A stretch of DNA of 64,000 bases, taken from assembly GCA_950097015.1 (NCBI GenBank), contig CATNEN010000024.1:1510001-1574000 (forward strand). The letters run 5' to 3'. Origin of the DNA: Macrostomum hystrix (taxonomy: Eukaryota > Platyhelminthes > Macrostomidae). Positions 31,763-43,615 of this stretch are shown here, piece by piece (positions within the stretch are counted from its first letter, which is position 1; each line of letters starts with the position of its first letter). The notes under the pieces were generated by a model. That model was not told the origin of the DNA. It searched no databases and saw only the letters and a program-made list of their open reading frames with translations. Both the position numbers and the translations under genes were made by a program.

Positions 31763-32566
31763 GGACTGGACTGAGAGATGTGGACTGGACTGAGAAAAAT
31801 GGATTGGAGTGAGAGAGATGGACTGGACTGAGAGAGGTGGACTGGACTGAGAGAGGTGGACTGGACTGAGAGATGTGGGCTGGACTGAGAAAAATGGATT
31901 GGAGTGAGAGATGTGGACTGAACTGAGAGAGATGGGACTGGACTGAGAGAGGTGGACTGGACTGAGAGAGGTGGACTGGACTGAGAGATGTGGACTGGAC
32001 TGAGAAAAATGGATTGGAGTGAGAGAGATGGACTGGAATGAGAGATGTGGACTGAACTGAGAGAGATGGGACTGAACTGAGAGAGATGGACTGGACTGAG
32101 ACAGATGGACTGGATTTAGAGAGATGGACTGGACTGAGAGATGGGACTGGACTGAGAGAAGTGGACTGGACTGAGAGATGGGACTGGACTGAGAGAGGTG
32201 GACTGGACTGAGAGATGTGGACTGGACTGAGAAAAATGGATTGGAGTGAGAGAGATGGACTGGAATGAGAGATGTGGACTGAACTGAGAGATGTGGACTG
32301 AACTGAGAGAGATGGGACTGAACTGAGAGAGATGGGACTGAACTGAGAGAGATGGACTGGACTGAGACAGATGGACTGGATTTAGAGAGATGGACTGGAC
32401 TGAGAGATGGGACTGGACTGAGAGAAGTGGACTGGACTGAGAGATGGGACTGGACTGAGAGAAGTGGACTGGAATGAGAGAGATGGACTGGACTGAGAGA
32501 TGGGACTGGACTGAGAGATGGGACTGGACTGAGAGAAGTGGACTGGACTGAGAGAGATGGACTGGG
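31763..32566. repeat. 19-bp minisatellite, about 42 units
   Basis: Monomers such as GAGAGATGTGGACTGGACT, GAGAGAGGTGGACTGGACT and GAGAAAAATGGATTGGAGT, with 18-bp variants. The order of variants recurs in blocks, for example the AAAAATGGATTGGAGT monomer followed by the same neighbours four times. Confidence 0.93.
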
Positions 32567-32939
32567 CTAATAGAGACAAGCGATTTTCATAAAAAGAAAG
32601 AAAAGGAACTCTGAAGTTAAAATTTTATACAGACTTTCTGGATTCTATTATTTCATACATCATGCTAAAAAATACAATCGGCATCAAACGAAAACTAAAA
32701 TCATTCTTTTATGATTTAAAATCATCCTCAATGAGTCACAAATAAACTCCACGCCTTTCACAGAACTTCTCGTTCCCACAAAGTACCACGCAGACTAAGT
32801 TTTATTGAAGGTCGTGGGAGTAGTCGTTGAGGCGTTTCTTAGAAACCGCACGATACTTTTAGAGAAGCATTTTCTCACGAGACTGTATATAACAAACCAC
32901 AATGGGACAACGGATCTTGCCTTTCACTGCTTGCGTAAG
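32567..32939. other. Short intergenic stretch
   Basis: AT-rich; nothing seen. Confidence 0.4.
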
Positions 32940-33040
32940 TACTCCGGCCCTCCGGCCCTCTGGTCCTCCGGCCCTCTGGTCCTCCGGCCCTCTGGTCCTC
33001 CGGCCCTCTGGTCCTCCGGCCCCTGGTCCTCCGGCCCTCT
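32940..33040. repeat. 16-bp GC-rich array, about six copies
   Basis: The unit is CTCCGGCCCTCTGGTC. GC content is far above the flanks. Confidence 0.9.
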
Positions 33041-34082
33041 TTAGACACAACTATAATATACATACACAACTACATACACAACAATGGACAAGCAGGCCCC
33101 AAAAATTCCCCCATTTAGTCTGATAAGGTAAATTAAATCTACCATTTATATTATAGAAGGCTGAATAAAATGAAGTCAACAGCAATTTTCTGTTGGGACA
33201 GCTGATAAAGCTACCACCATATATCAGTGATTACAGCATTCATAAACGATGACGTAATAAATTCTTCGGAGTCCATTGCGCTAGGTCCGCTTTTTTATTC
33301 TGTCTACACAATAAACGGGAGCACATTGAAAGACTGACAAATAATAATGATTCGGCAGTCGCTGTTGCTTATATAGCATTGTCACCGCTTGGTGCATGAC
33401 AAGCCCAATTGACTCTAAGGGCACCTCGAGTCATAAAAAATGTTTATGTCTACTTAATAAAAAACTTCTGTCATGATAACAAAGAGCCGTTGGTGGTATA
33501 ATCCTCAAGTCAGTATAGGCATTTCGATACAATTTTAAAGACACAATATAATCACGTCGTCTATGCTCACTATAAAAAAATAATATAATTATACCAGACC
33601 TGTGGCCTCCAAAAATGCTTCAAAGAAGAGGAATAAAAAACGAAGGCAGACCAGGCCTTAGGGGGGATTTTTTCTTAGCTTTGTGTGAGTTGTGCTGGCG
33701 GAATTTCGCTACACACGGGTCCCAACACGCCATTAAGGAAGGTCGACATTCGATTATGCCCATCGACACAAAGGCAAAAAAGAGAGGATTTATAAGGGCC
33801 CGCAACAGTGCTGACCTGGTTGTGGGATCTTGGCATATTTTAAATTAATGTCCCATGGGACCTAAGGGAGTAGTCCTGCGCCTCGCGTGTCTGGGAAGGG
33901 GGTCCAGAACTGCAACTCTTGTCGCCTAAACGAGTCGACGTCTGCAGTTGCTGACCCAGTTACAGGCTTCGGCAGCTGCCAGCTGAGCAGAAATTCAATT
34001 CGCACAGCTAGGCTGCTTGATTTGCCTTGCCGACATTCTTGCGGCCTTGAAGTCAACTGCAATGGAAATTAGACAACTGTAA
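33041..34082. other. Intergenic region, no supported gene
   Basis: Several open frames of 60-77 residues overlap on both strands at 33615-34072. None shows a domain, and they contradict each other. Confidence 0.45.
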
Positions 34083-34190
34083 TACAAGCCTCCAAGCTGC
34101 TAGACAAGCCTCCAAGCTGTTAGACAAGCCTCCAAGCTGTTAGACAAGCCTCCAGGCTGTTAGACAAGCTCCAAATCAGTTAGACAAAGT
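34083..34190. repeat. 20-bp array, about five copies
   Basis: The unit is AGACAAGCCTCCAAGCTGTT, decaying at the right end. Confidence 0.88.
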
Positions 34191-35214
34191 TCTATCTTCA
34201 GTTGGGCAAGCGCAATGTCACCGCAGCCAGTTCTATGGCCAATCTGTTTACCCAGAGGTCACCAAGGATCCAATATAGTCATGTTGGCAAATGGATCGAA
34301 TGAAGAGTCAGTCAGACATCCGCTTGAGGTAAGGCCGGCCAAGTTGACAGCTGATGATGCTGCCCCAATGCTCTCCCTGGGGGCTTGGGGTCAGAGGTGA
34401 GGCGGGATGTCGGCGGGAGTGGGAAATCCCGGAGCGAAAAAATCTTTGGATCTTTAGAAGGCCGCACAATGGATTGTGTAAGTTGTTGTTTTGGACCGTG
34501 CACAGAAATTAAATATCCCCCCACAATGCTAGCACGGAACATTGTTTAGGGATATTTGTTATAGTTTTCGGAAGCTAAATATACGCGATACGTGAGCGAT
34601 GTATGCCCTTCGTGCATACCAGTATATAAAGAAGAGAATTTCGGCTTCAGTCACTATGAGCTGAGTAAACATTATCGAGTTTGTGAACCTACAACAGGTA
34701 AACTTTGCCAGCGTGCTGTGCGCGGTTCCATAAATTTTTATTCATATCGCGTATATTAGACAAGGCGACCAGATGGAGAAATTCATGACCCATCAACAGC
34801 CAGTATTATTGCGAACAAAAAAGAAATAGTGGACTTGCAATCTACTCTGCTGTTTGTCTATCCTTGTCTAGCCATGACCTCCCTGTTCCATTTTAGCATA
34901 AGCCATTTTAGCCGCCGTAGCTGAGTCATCGACTTCCCCAGCGCCATCACGATCCCCACTGGCGGTGGGATTTTGCTTCAAATGTACTTTCCTTACCCCG
35001 ACCGTATTCCTCTAGGGTCGGACCAGCCTCACATCCCCGCAGCCGTATCATTGTATGTAGCAGTATCCAATAGCTTACACATTGACCTAATCATGATTTG
35101 ATGTTTAATTTCGCTTGTCCTTTAACAAAGACATAAACAAAGAGCATATAGAATGCATAAGTCTTTGTCTGCAGGACTGTATTAATTTCTTTTGCCATGC
35201 TTATCTGGTCAATG
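34191..35214. other. Intergenic region with one TATA-like site
   Basis: TATATAAAG at about 34622 is a good TATA match on the plus strand, but no convincing coding exon follows. Nothing else is clear. Confidence 0.35.
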
Positions 35215-35556
35215 GTCATACGGAAACGGATCTGTAATCTGGTCATACGGAGGTGGATCTGTAATCTGGTCATATGGAGGTAGATCTGTAATCTGGTCAT
35301 ACGGAGGTGGATCTGTAATCTGGTCATATGGAGGTAGATCTGTAATCTGGTCATATGGAGGTAGATATGTAATCTGGTCATACGGAGGTAGATCTGTAAT
35401 CTGGTCATACGGAGGTGGATCTGTAATCTGGTCATATGGAGGTAGATCTGTAATCTGGTCATACGGAGGTGGATCTGTAATCTGGTCATATGGAGGTAGA
35501 TATGTAATCTGGTCATACGGAGGTGGATCTGTAATCTGGTCATACGGAAGTAAATC
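35215..35556. repeat. 27-bp minisatellite, about 13 copies
   Basis: The unit contains GGTCATACGGAGGTGGATCT. Alternation of CATACGG/CATATGG and GGTGGATCT/GGTAGATCT gives recurring two-unit blocks. Confidence 0.94.
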
Positions 35557-36309
35557 ACCAAATCGTGTCAATTTAAGTCAGTTTTAGGTTTTATTGTGTG
35601 GTTTTCTGGGGTTGTCCTTGTGTGACTCGATAAACTGACTCGTAGTCAATAAAAGTTAATGATAATATCATGTAGCACAGAAGATGCTGGAAACGGAAGT
35701 GCACTACTAAAAATCTGAACGCACACCTGTGCAAACACTACAAAAAGTAATCAAGACATTTCCAAAGCACATGCAGTCATGCAGGTATTCCTGCAGCTTA
35801 ATGTATCCGGCCTTACGAAAGAACTGATGAAAAACTAATGATAACGCAGCCAACTTAATCAGCGACCGGTGTGACACATCAAGGCGTATACTGTCTTCAT
35901 AACAAACACTGGTCTAGAAGCCAATGACTAGCTAAACCTAGAGAGACTTGACAACAGATACCGAAATGACAGTCCATGCAGTTACTATTACAGAACCAAG
36001 TGGGCTTTCAAGCTGCGGCTTGTCTAGACCAAAGTCACTGCGTGGAAACAGAAAGAGTGACGGCTGAGCGTTTGCAGAATTGGATGACTAAATGCAGCAA
36101 TAATTTGCTTGCTACCGACAGTTAGAATAACATCGATCATTCTTATCTTGCGCCACGCACCTGCGACTCTGGCAGTTGTGGAAGTTCCACTTCAAGACTT
36201 AAATTAACTTTGTTCGCTCGTGCACTTACTAAAAATATGAATTGAAATCGCAACATTGCATCAAGAATTTATTGGTTAACAGCAAAGGATGTTTGAGAAA
36301 GTGGACGGG
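35557..36309. other. Intergenic region
   Basis: AT-rich; no gene or repeat seen. Confidence 0.45.
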
Positions 36310-37115
36310 TGGAAAGCGGAAAGGTAGGTAGGGAGAGGAAAGGTACGTAGGGAGCGGAAATGTTGGTAGGGAGCGGAAAGGTAGGTTAGGAGAGGAAAGC
36401 TAGGTAGGGAGAGGAAAGGTAGGTAGGGAGCGGAAATGTTGGTAGGGAGCGGAAAGGTAGGTTGGGAGAGGAAAGCTAGGTAGGGAGAGGAAAGGTAGGT
36501 AGGGAGCGGAAATGTTGGTAGGGAGCGGAAAGGTAGGTTGGGAGAGGAAAGCTAGGTAGGGAGAGGAAAGGTAGGTAGGGAGCGGAAATGTTGGTAGGGA
36601 GCGGAAAGGTAGGTTGGGAGAGGAAAGCTAGGTAGGGAGAGGAAAGGTAGGTAGGGAGCGGAAATGTTGGTAGGGAGCGGAAAGGTAGGTTGGGAGAGGA
36701 AAGCTAGGTAGGGAGAGGAAAGGTACGTAGGGAGCGGAAATGTTGGTAGGGAGCGGAAAGGTAGGTTGGGAGAGGAAAGCTAGGTAGGGAGAGGAAAGGT
36801 AGGTAGGGAGTGGAAAGGTAAGGTAGGAGAGGATCGAGGGAACGCTGGTAGGGAGCGGAAGTACAGGTAGCAAGCGGAAAGGTAGGTAGAGAGTGGAAAG
36901 GAAGGTTGGGAGAGGAAAGGTAGGTAGGGAGAGGATCGAGGGAACGCTGATAGGGAGCAGAAAGGTAGGTAGGGAGCGGAAAGGTACGTAGGGAGAGGAA
37001 AGGTAGGTAGGGAGAGGAAAGGTAGATAGGTACAGTGGAAAGATTGGTGTAGAGTGGAAAGTTTGTCAATGTCCGGAAAAGGCAAGTAGGGAGCGGAAAG
37101 GTAGGCGGGAAGTAG
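36310..37115. repeat. 19-bp minisatellite with 76-bp higher-order units
   Basis: Four kinds of 19-bp monomer follow in fixed order: GGGAGCGGAAATGTTGGTA, GGGAGCGGAAAGGTAGGTT, GGGAGAGGAAAGCTAGGTA, GGGAGAGGAAAGGTAGGTA. The TGTTGG monomer recurs six times at 76-bp spacing between about 36358 and 36738. The right third (36800-37115) is disordered and includes a duplicated GATCGAGGGAACGCT insert. Confidence 0.93.
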
Positions 37116-38988
37116 AGAAGATTTGAGGAATCGATTCTTGTTGCCTAAAAGTTTTACAAATTAAAATGTTGTGCATTCTCAGTTTTTGTTATCTGATTCT
37201 AAGAAATCTAGGTCTAAGTGCTTTGCACATGATAGTCTATTAGTTCATTCATACCTTACCTGCAATTATCTAGGCCGCTGTTCCTCTAAGTTGGAGTGTT
37301 GATAATTCCTAGTCGTGCACCTACACTTGTGCCCGGCGCCCTGCTGGAAACTCGGGGTCGGGTTGCGGGCGTAGATAGGTTAGGCAGGCTGAGCTGATGC
37401 GTCACACAGACACACGCACACGCTGACACACCGCTGGCAGTGTAACACAATGCTTTTCAGCTCAACTCGATTGAGCACATTTTTTCTGCATTGCATTCCG
37501 CATTTCGAGAGACTCAGCGAAGCGGCATTTTGGTAAGGAGTTGAGAGGCCTGCTGCCTGCTTTCATGGCATGAGAGTTCTGATAGAGTGGCTAGATTAGA
37601 CAGCTTGGAGGTTTGGCGGCGCGGGAGGGGGTTGGCCGTAAGTGATAAGGAAGCCCAGTTGATGTTGAGTGAGTGCGGGCCGGTGTTGTGCCGTGGCGCA
37701 ACCCCTGACCAACCCCAACTATAGCCGGGTAGTCTGGCTTATATTGAAGACTTGAAGTATAAAAAAACTCAGAATTCAATAGCTGCAAGTGTGGGGGCCC
37801 TTCTATGCATGCATTACTTGCTAGACAAAGAGAGCACATTTTGCTGCGCATTCAGAGAAAGAGCGAAAAAAGCTTAGCAATTGGACTTGGAAGGCGGAAC
37901 TATGCAGCGCGGACAATAAAACCGTAAAACTGAGGAGTGGGGGGGGGCAGGGCGGGCAGGCCGAGTCATGCCGTGGCATGCAGCTGTGCATATTAAAATA
38001 GGACCCCAAAGCACTGGGAGGAACATGGCATACGGGGCGCAGAGGGCTCGTCATTCAGCTCTCTTGCTTTTTTATCTCTTTCTCTCGTGTGCTCGTCGTG
38101 GTAGCTGTTGTTCGCGGCGTCCTCGGTGGGTAGGGTAGGCCGACGGTTGGCGGTCTGGTGGGAAGCAGAATTATTTTATTCTAATCCATTTTAAAACCGT
38201 TTTTTAATCTAGACCCTCAGTGAAAAGGCTTTCGGCTTTGTCTGTTATATTATGAATAGATAAGCTAATGATTAATGAAGTCGTATTTTATTTGGCTTTT
38301 TAATAGTTAGTCACTCACTCTAGATTCCAGGGTTTATAGTCAGTGCACTGACTAATAGTGCACTATTGCTGCCATCCGTTCTAAACCAAAGAAGCTTCCG
38401 TTCCGCAATTTACCGAGAAAATATCTAATCAGTTAGACCATCGCATAGGCATGGAATTGGCTATTTGGGGACCGAATGCAATAACATGTTGACTCCATAG
38501 ACTTGATACATCTAGGTAATAAGGACATCCATTCTTTTAATCCCTCCCCTGTGGCAGTGGCTGTGGCAGACTAAAGTGGAGCGATCCAGCTAGGACTTTC
38601 AACCCATTTTCGTCCAATGGGGCTGCACTTCAACCCTCCTCCTCTCTGTCCCTTCTCTTACCCCGTCCGTGGGGTCTTTAAGTTTTTGGATATCGGCGGA
38701 GAGAGGAGGGAGTTGGTCCCCGGGGTTGGCGCACAAACTCAACCCCCCGCCTCAATTCACATCCACCAACCCCCAGTAAGACCCGCCTCCCCTAACCCCC
38801 GGGTTCTGTTTTATGACAGTTGTAGGTCCGTTTGGAGGTAGAGGACAGGGCCTTGTCGGCGCGATAGCGAAGCGAGTCCTCGATCGACTGCCGCGTGTGT
38901 AATGTCATCGGATCTCTGGCCTACTATTACTAGAACATATATATCTGCGGACTGCTTGCCCCTGTAAACTGTCAGCAAATCTGAATAG
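37116..38988. other. Upstream region of the FLYWCH gene
   Basis: Mixed composition with GC-rich, C-run-rich patches (37300-37450, 37930-38060, 38600-38800), as expected near a promoter. No coding exon is recognisable. The ATG at 38989 directly follows an in-frame TAG. Confidence 0.4.
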
Positions 38989-40275
38989 ATGCTAGACTCC
39001 AAGGACAGTGTCCTTGTCGACCAGGCAGAGGCAGACACCGAGGCTGTGGCAGCGCAGGATGTTGAAAATAGTAGCGGCCCAATCGATCTACATTTGTCAA
39101 TACCGGATAAGAAGCTGCCATCAGAATCTGGCTTCGAGGCCAAGCCCGGGCACGTCGCGGAAGACGTAGACGATCGAGACGATGACAGAGGCGGTGACGA
39201 GTACGCTGGCGGTGATATCGACGATGAAGACGATGAACCAACTGAGCATCGTCAACTCCACCATCGCCGGAGGCTGGAAGATGACGGTGATGACGGTGCG
39301 CATCTTGCCGACGAGGACAAGTCCACCTCGAGCCCGTGCTCCGTTCCGGACTCCGCAGCCGGGTGCCGGGATCGCGATCTTCACGATCCCATGGAAATTG
39401 AACGCGCCTGCATGGAAGCGCGGGGTGAGGTGAGCGTCAAGTGGGACATCACGCGCAAAAACAAGACCAGTATAGTCATCAACGGCTACAAGATGACGGA
39501 GAGTCGGGCTGGCAAGGACGGCCGCATCTTCTGGCGCTGCAGCAAGAGGTTCTGCCCGGCCACAGCCATCAGCCTCGGCCAGCGCCTTCTCTCCGTGCGC
39601 CAGGTGGACGAGAACCGGTTTCACAACCATCCGCCCACGGGTCGGGAGGAATTCTTCCGCGGCGACTTCAGCGAGCCCGGCACGCTGACCAGCGTCACAA
39701 TCAAGTGGCCGGTGCTGCGGGCCGCCAGGTCTTCGGGAGCGACGCAGACGCCCAAATCTGCAGCAGCGACAGCGGCAGCGGCAGCGCTAACAGCCGATGC
39801 AGAGCAGGCTGACACGGTTCTGAGAGCCGGACGATCGTCATTCCAGGATGATGAAGCAGCAGCAGCAGTTTCCGCAGCCGCTGCCACGTCGTCCATGCTG
39901 CACTCCTCGCAGGCGCAGACTGCTTCCTCGCTGTTGGCGGCTGCTGGCGCCGGAGTCCCCCAGTTACAGCAGCACCAGCTTTACCAGTATCAGCAGCACC
40001 TGCATCAAAGTGCCAAGCGAATGCGCCACGGCTCTATTGAGAGCGGCTGCAGCAGCACTGGCACTTCAGAGGCCGCATTGTCCGATCCGTTGTGTTCCAG
40101 TCAGCAGCGGCAGCTGGGCCAGCTCAGGGCGACCTCAGGAGGCAGCGGCGGCGGTCTGATGCCAGCCGCGGCTGCGGACGCGCACAAGGCCTTCCTATCG
40201 CTAGCCTCCAGTCTGGGGATGTCCTATCCGGCATTTTTTCCAAATTCCCTGCCAGCTGAGTCAATGCTTCAACAG

Positions 40276-40309
<34 letters not shown>

Positions 40310-40749
40310 TGCATCGTTTACAACAGCAACACCAACAGTTGCAGCAGCAGCAGCAGCAGCAGAGTAGCTACCAACCCATTAACAGCCATCTGAGTGCCAG
40401 CAAGTCCTACCATTCAATATTCAACCCGCCACCGCAGCCCGCTCTGCCGTCACTGGCGCATCAGCCGAGGCTGCATCCGACACAGCAGCCGCCGGTTGAA
40501 GTGACCGCCTCGCCTTTGAAAGAGGCCCTGTCCCAGGTCGACAATTATCAGCTGCAGCGGCAGCTACGCCGACTCGATGGCTACTTTCGCTCGGGCATTG
40601 TTGCCCTAGCTGACAGCCTGACGGTGCGGCACAGCGCCGCTGCCAACGACGCTGAGTTTGTTGCCTGGGAGCGCGACAGCATGAGCCGCCTATTCGCCTA
40701 CATGGACGGGCTGGAACGGGTGCAGAAGCTGGCCAGTGAGCTGGTCTGA
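38989..40749 (+). CDS. FLYWCH-type zinc finger protein with polyglutamine tract
   Basis: A single uninterrupted 586-residue frame, with TAG immediately before the ATG. Residues about 158-215 match the FLYWCH fold: IVINGYKMTESR, FWRCSKRFCPA and RFHNHPP, with Cys184, Cys189, His212 and His214 as the likely zinc ligands. FLYWCH domains bind DNA or proteins, as in insect chromatin factors and nematode FLH repressors, so a nuclear regulator is likely. Residues 1-145 are acidic and disordered. The middle is rich in Ala, Ser and Gln, with CAG-coded glutamine runs at about 428-462. The last 75 residues look helical and may be a protein contact domain. Absence of introns contrasts with most neighbours and could mean an old retrocopy or simply a long last exon; the strong frame argues that it is functional. 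Confidence 0.88.
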
Positions 40750-42109
40750 GCACAGACGCTATTCCCTAATGAGAAATCTTGGTTCGCACACGAATCACTG
40801 CGCCAAGCTGTAGAGATAAGTTACTGTGGCTCAATTATCGTTTGTTCGGGTGCTCCTTCAATCAACTGCTCATATCTTGAGTGTTTTCTATTAACTTGTT
40901 AACTATCAATTTAGTTATTAAGTTTTCTACCCTATTTATTGTATAAACATAGGCATTTCCTTTTTGATGATCTTTGGTTTATAAAACTGCGTTTAAGTCC
41001 TGCTAATTATTACTTCAGTTTTTTAAGTAAGTCAATCTGTTTCTTCTCATATTACTTAAGTTTACATAAGATAGTAAATTTTTTGCTTACTACTAATGCT
41101 GAAAATCAGTAGTATAATATGCAAAGTAGCTTAAACAGTTTTTTGCTGTTTTTACTAATCACATTAGCTGTTGGGTCGTCGTAATTTGAAAGCAGCTCAA
41201 TTCATCGCCAACAGTTTATCTGCACTAATTTGCAGCTAGAATTTATGCAGCAATTTTCCCCACTATTGTCACTTCTATTCTCGTTAGTTTTTTGCCTTTT
41301 GACCCGAGTGATTCTGTTTCAGAGAAGCGCTGAAACTGTGCTCAAATTCGCCAATCAAGTGTTTCTTATTTTACAAAGTAGTCTTTGCAAGTTATTCAGC
41401 TAATCTATACTCTTGAACATACCCGCCTTTATTTGCAACCATACCTAATTATTTCACTTTAAATGGCTGTCGGAGTGCATATCAACCGGTTAAACAGATC
41501 AGTCTTCTGCTTTTTGCCAAAATGTCAGCTCCCTTGAATGAGTCCATCATCACAGACTGCTCGGCTAGTAAGCTTGCTAAAATGTAGTTTTCTATTGACA
41601 AGATCATGTGCCACAATTCCCCGTTGCAGGCATCCGAAATGATTGTACACCCGCTGCTGGATCCACGCTCGGTGTTTAATGAAAATCAAGAAACAATGTT
41701 TATTACTAAATTTTAAACTCATTATTCACTGCCGCGCGGAACCATAAATATCAATAACTGATTATTGATTAAGTGAAAATCTAACCCTGGTTGGGTGATT
41801 TCTGACAGTGAAAACTGCTGCGCCCAAAGTGCTTTTCCTGCCTGTACTCCTGTTGCAAGCTTCATCAACAGCCAGAACTCCCGTCCTGAATGACATGGGA
41901 CTTATTCAGAAATATATATGTAGCTGTACGAGAGTTGGCATTAGGTAACACTGGTCAGTGCAGCTGTACCATACGTGCTATGAATTTGACATGAAGAACA
42001 CGTTTCTTCTGTCTTTGGTCTATTTTATTTATAGAAAGTCTGTTGCGACAATTCATTTGGTTTAGAACCCTGTATGAAAAAAATCAATCAACTAACCTTA
42101 AGTGTTGGT
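40750..42109. other. AT-rich spacer after the FLYWCH gene
   Basis: Probably includes the 3' UTR. No array, transposon or other gene was seen. Confidence 0.5.
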
Positions 42110-42485
42110 GCAAGCAAGTTTATTACCCACAGACAGTGCTGGTGTAAGTTCAGTACCAAAAAGCAGTGCTAGTGCAGGCTCATTACCCACAGACAGTGCT
42201 GGTGCAGGTTCAGTACCCACAGACAGTGCTGGTGCAGGTTCAGTACCCACAGACAGTGCTGGTGCAGGTTCAGTACCCATAGACAGTGCTGGTGCAGGTT
42301 CAGTACCCACAGACAGTGCTGGTGCAGGTTCAGTACCCATAGACAGTGCTGGTGCAGGTTCAGTACCCATAGACAGTGCTGGTGCAGGTTCAGTACCCAC
42401 AGACAGTGCTGGTGCAGGTTCAGTACCCACAGACAGTGCTGGTGCAGGTTCAGTACCCATAGACAGTGCTGGTGCAGGTTCAGTG
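42110..42485. repeat. 30-bp minisatellite, about 12.5 copies
   Basis: The unit contains CAGACAGTGCTGGTGCAGGT, with CCCACAGAC or CCCATAGAC as the main alternation. The first three units are more diverged. All frames stay open because the unit is a multiple of three, so long Ala/Ser/Gly frames here are artefacts. Confidence 0.95.
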
Positions 42486-43615
42486 ATACCACGGACAGTG
42501 ATATCCATAATATTATGATACTATGATGAGAGCACACGGTCTTAAATTGAACAAAAAATCTCTTAGCGCATTCGATAGTAACAAATATGGAACCACACAA
42601 GAAGCTTTGTTCTCTGTGATGCATCAAATTTGTATTATTTTTAGTTCAATTTGGATTAGAGCAGCTAAACTAGAACAGTACAACATTGAGTAAGAGGTTA
42701 AATATGCCTTGAGCTTTGAGCTTCAGGGAAAATGTGAGAAACTGATGTTTGTCCTTCATGGATTAAAACTGTAGGCAAAACAGACTAAGACAGACTAAGA
42801 ATCTCAGGCCCTCCATGTCGAGCCCAAAGGCGTTCTAATTAGTACAAAAATATATTAAAGTATACTAATAGTAGTGTATATAAAGCTGATAATAAATAAA
42901 TCTAGTAAAAATACATCGCACATCTAGACCGTAGTTATGCCGAGTGTGACAGCAAGCAGATCTGCTTGTTTACGCTAAACTGAAAGCAAAAAACGACACA
43001 ACATTCGATGATCCGCTGTGAGCAACACAAGATCACAATATAATTAAATAATAAAAACAGCCGCATTTTATAATTGTATTGCGATAACTAAGACGCTAGT
43101 TATCGCAATTTATGCGCTAATAACGAATAAAAATCCTGAAAAAACGAAAAAAGGACAAGAAATCTTAAAACCCAAGGACAAAAGACAACGGTGAAAGAAA
43201 GAAGTTTCAGCGAAACTAAAGCCAAGCTGAGAATAGTGGATATAATTATTCTCTACAAAAAATCCACAGGCTGAAGCAGGGATCTCTGGATAAACGTGCA
43301 ATAGGAAGAAATGGCTGTTGAACCCGCTAAAGTTTTCAAAGTAGATTTTTAACGGCCGATGGCATTAGAGAATGTTAGTTGGTTTCTTTTTAGGAAAAAT
43401 AGAAAATTTTCTTGTTGCCAACCGTATTTCTTTTGGTCTAGGATTCAATAGCTAAAGTTAAAATGATTCGAAGAGTGTGGGCTTCAGAGTGCAGGACAAC
43501 AAAACTCACCACAAAAGTAGATTTTCTCCAAACTTAAAACAAAAATCATCGCCAAAAGTATCAGAACAGCTCAGAGATCATCTAAGATCCTAAGCAAGAG
43601 CACACAAAGCCGCGA
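42486..43615. other. Spacer before the malic enzyme 3' end
   Basis: AT-rich; nothing distinct seen. Confidence 0.45.

Noticed and set aside
33615..34072. Cluster of 60-77 residue frames
   Set aside because: Conflicting frames on both strands, no recognised motif.
42098..42518. Ala/Ser/Gly-rich repeat protein at the 30-bp array
   Set aside because: Open on both strands because the unit is a multiple of three, with no flanking coding sequence.
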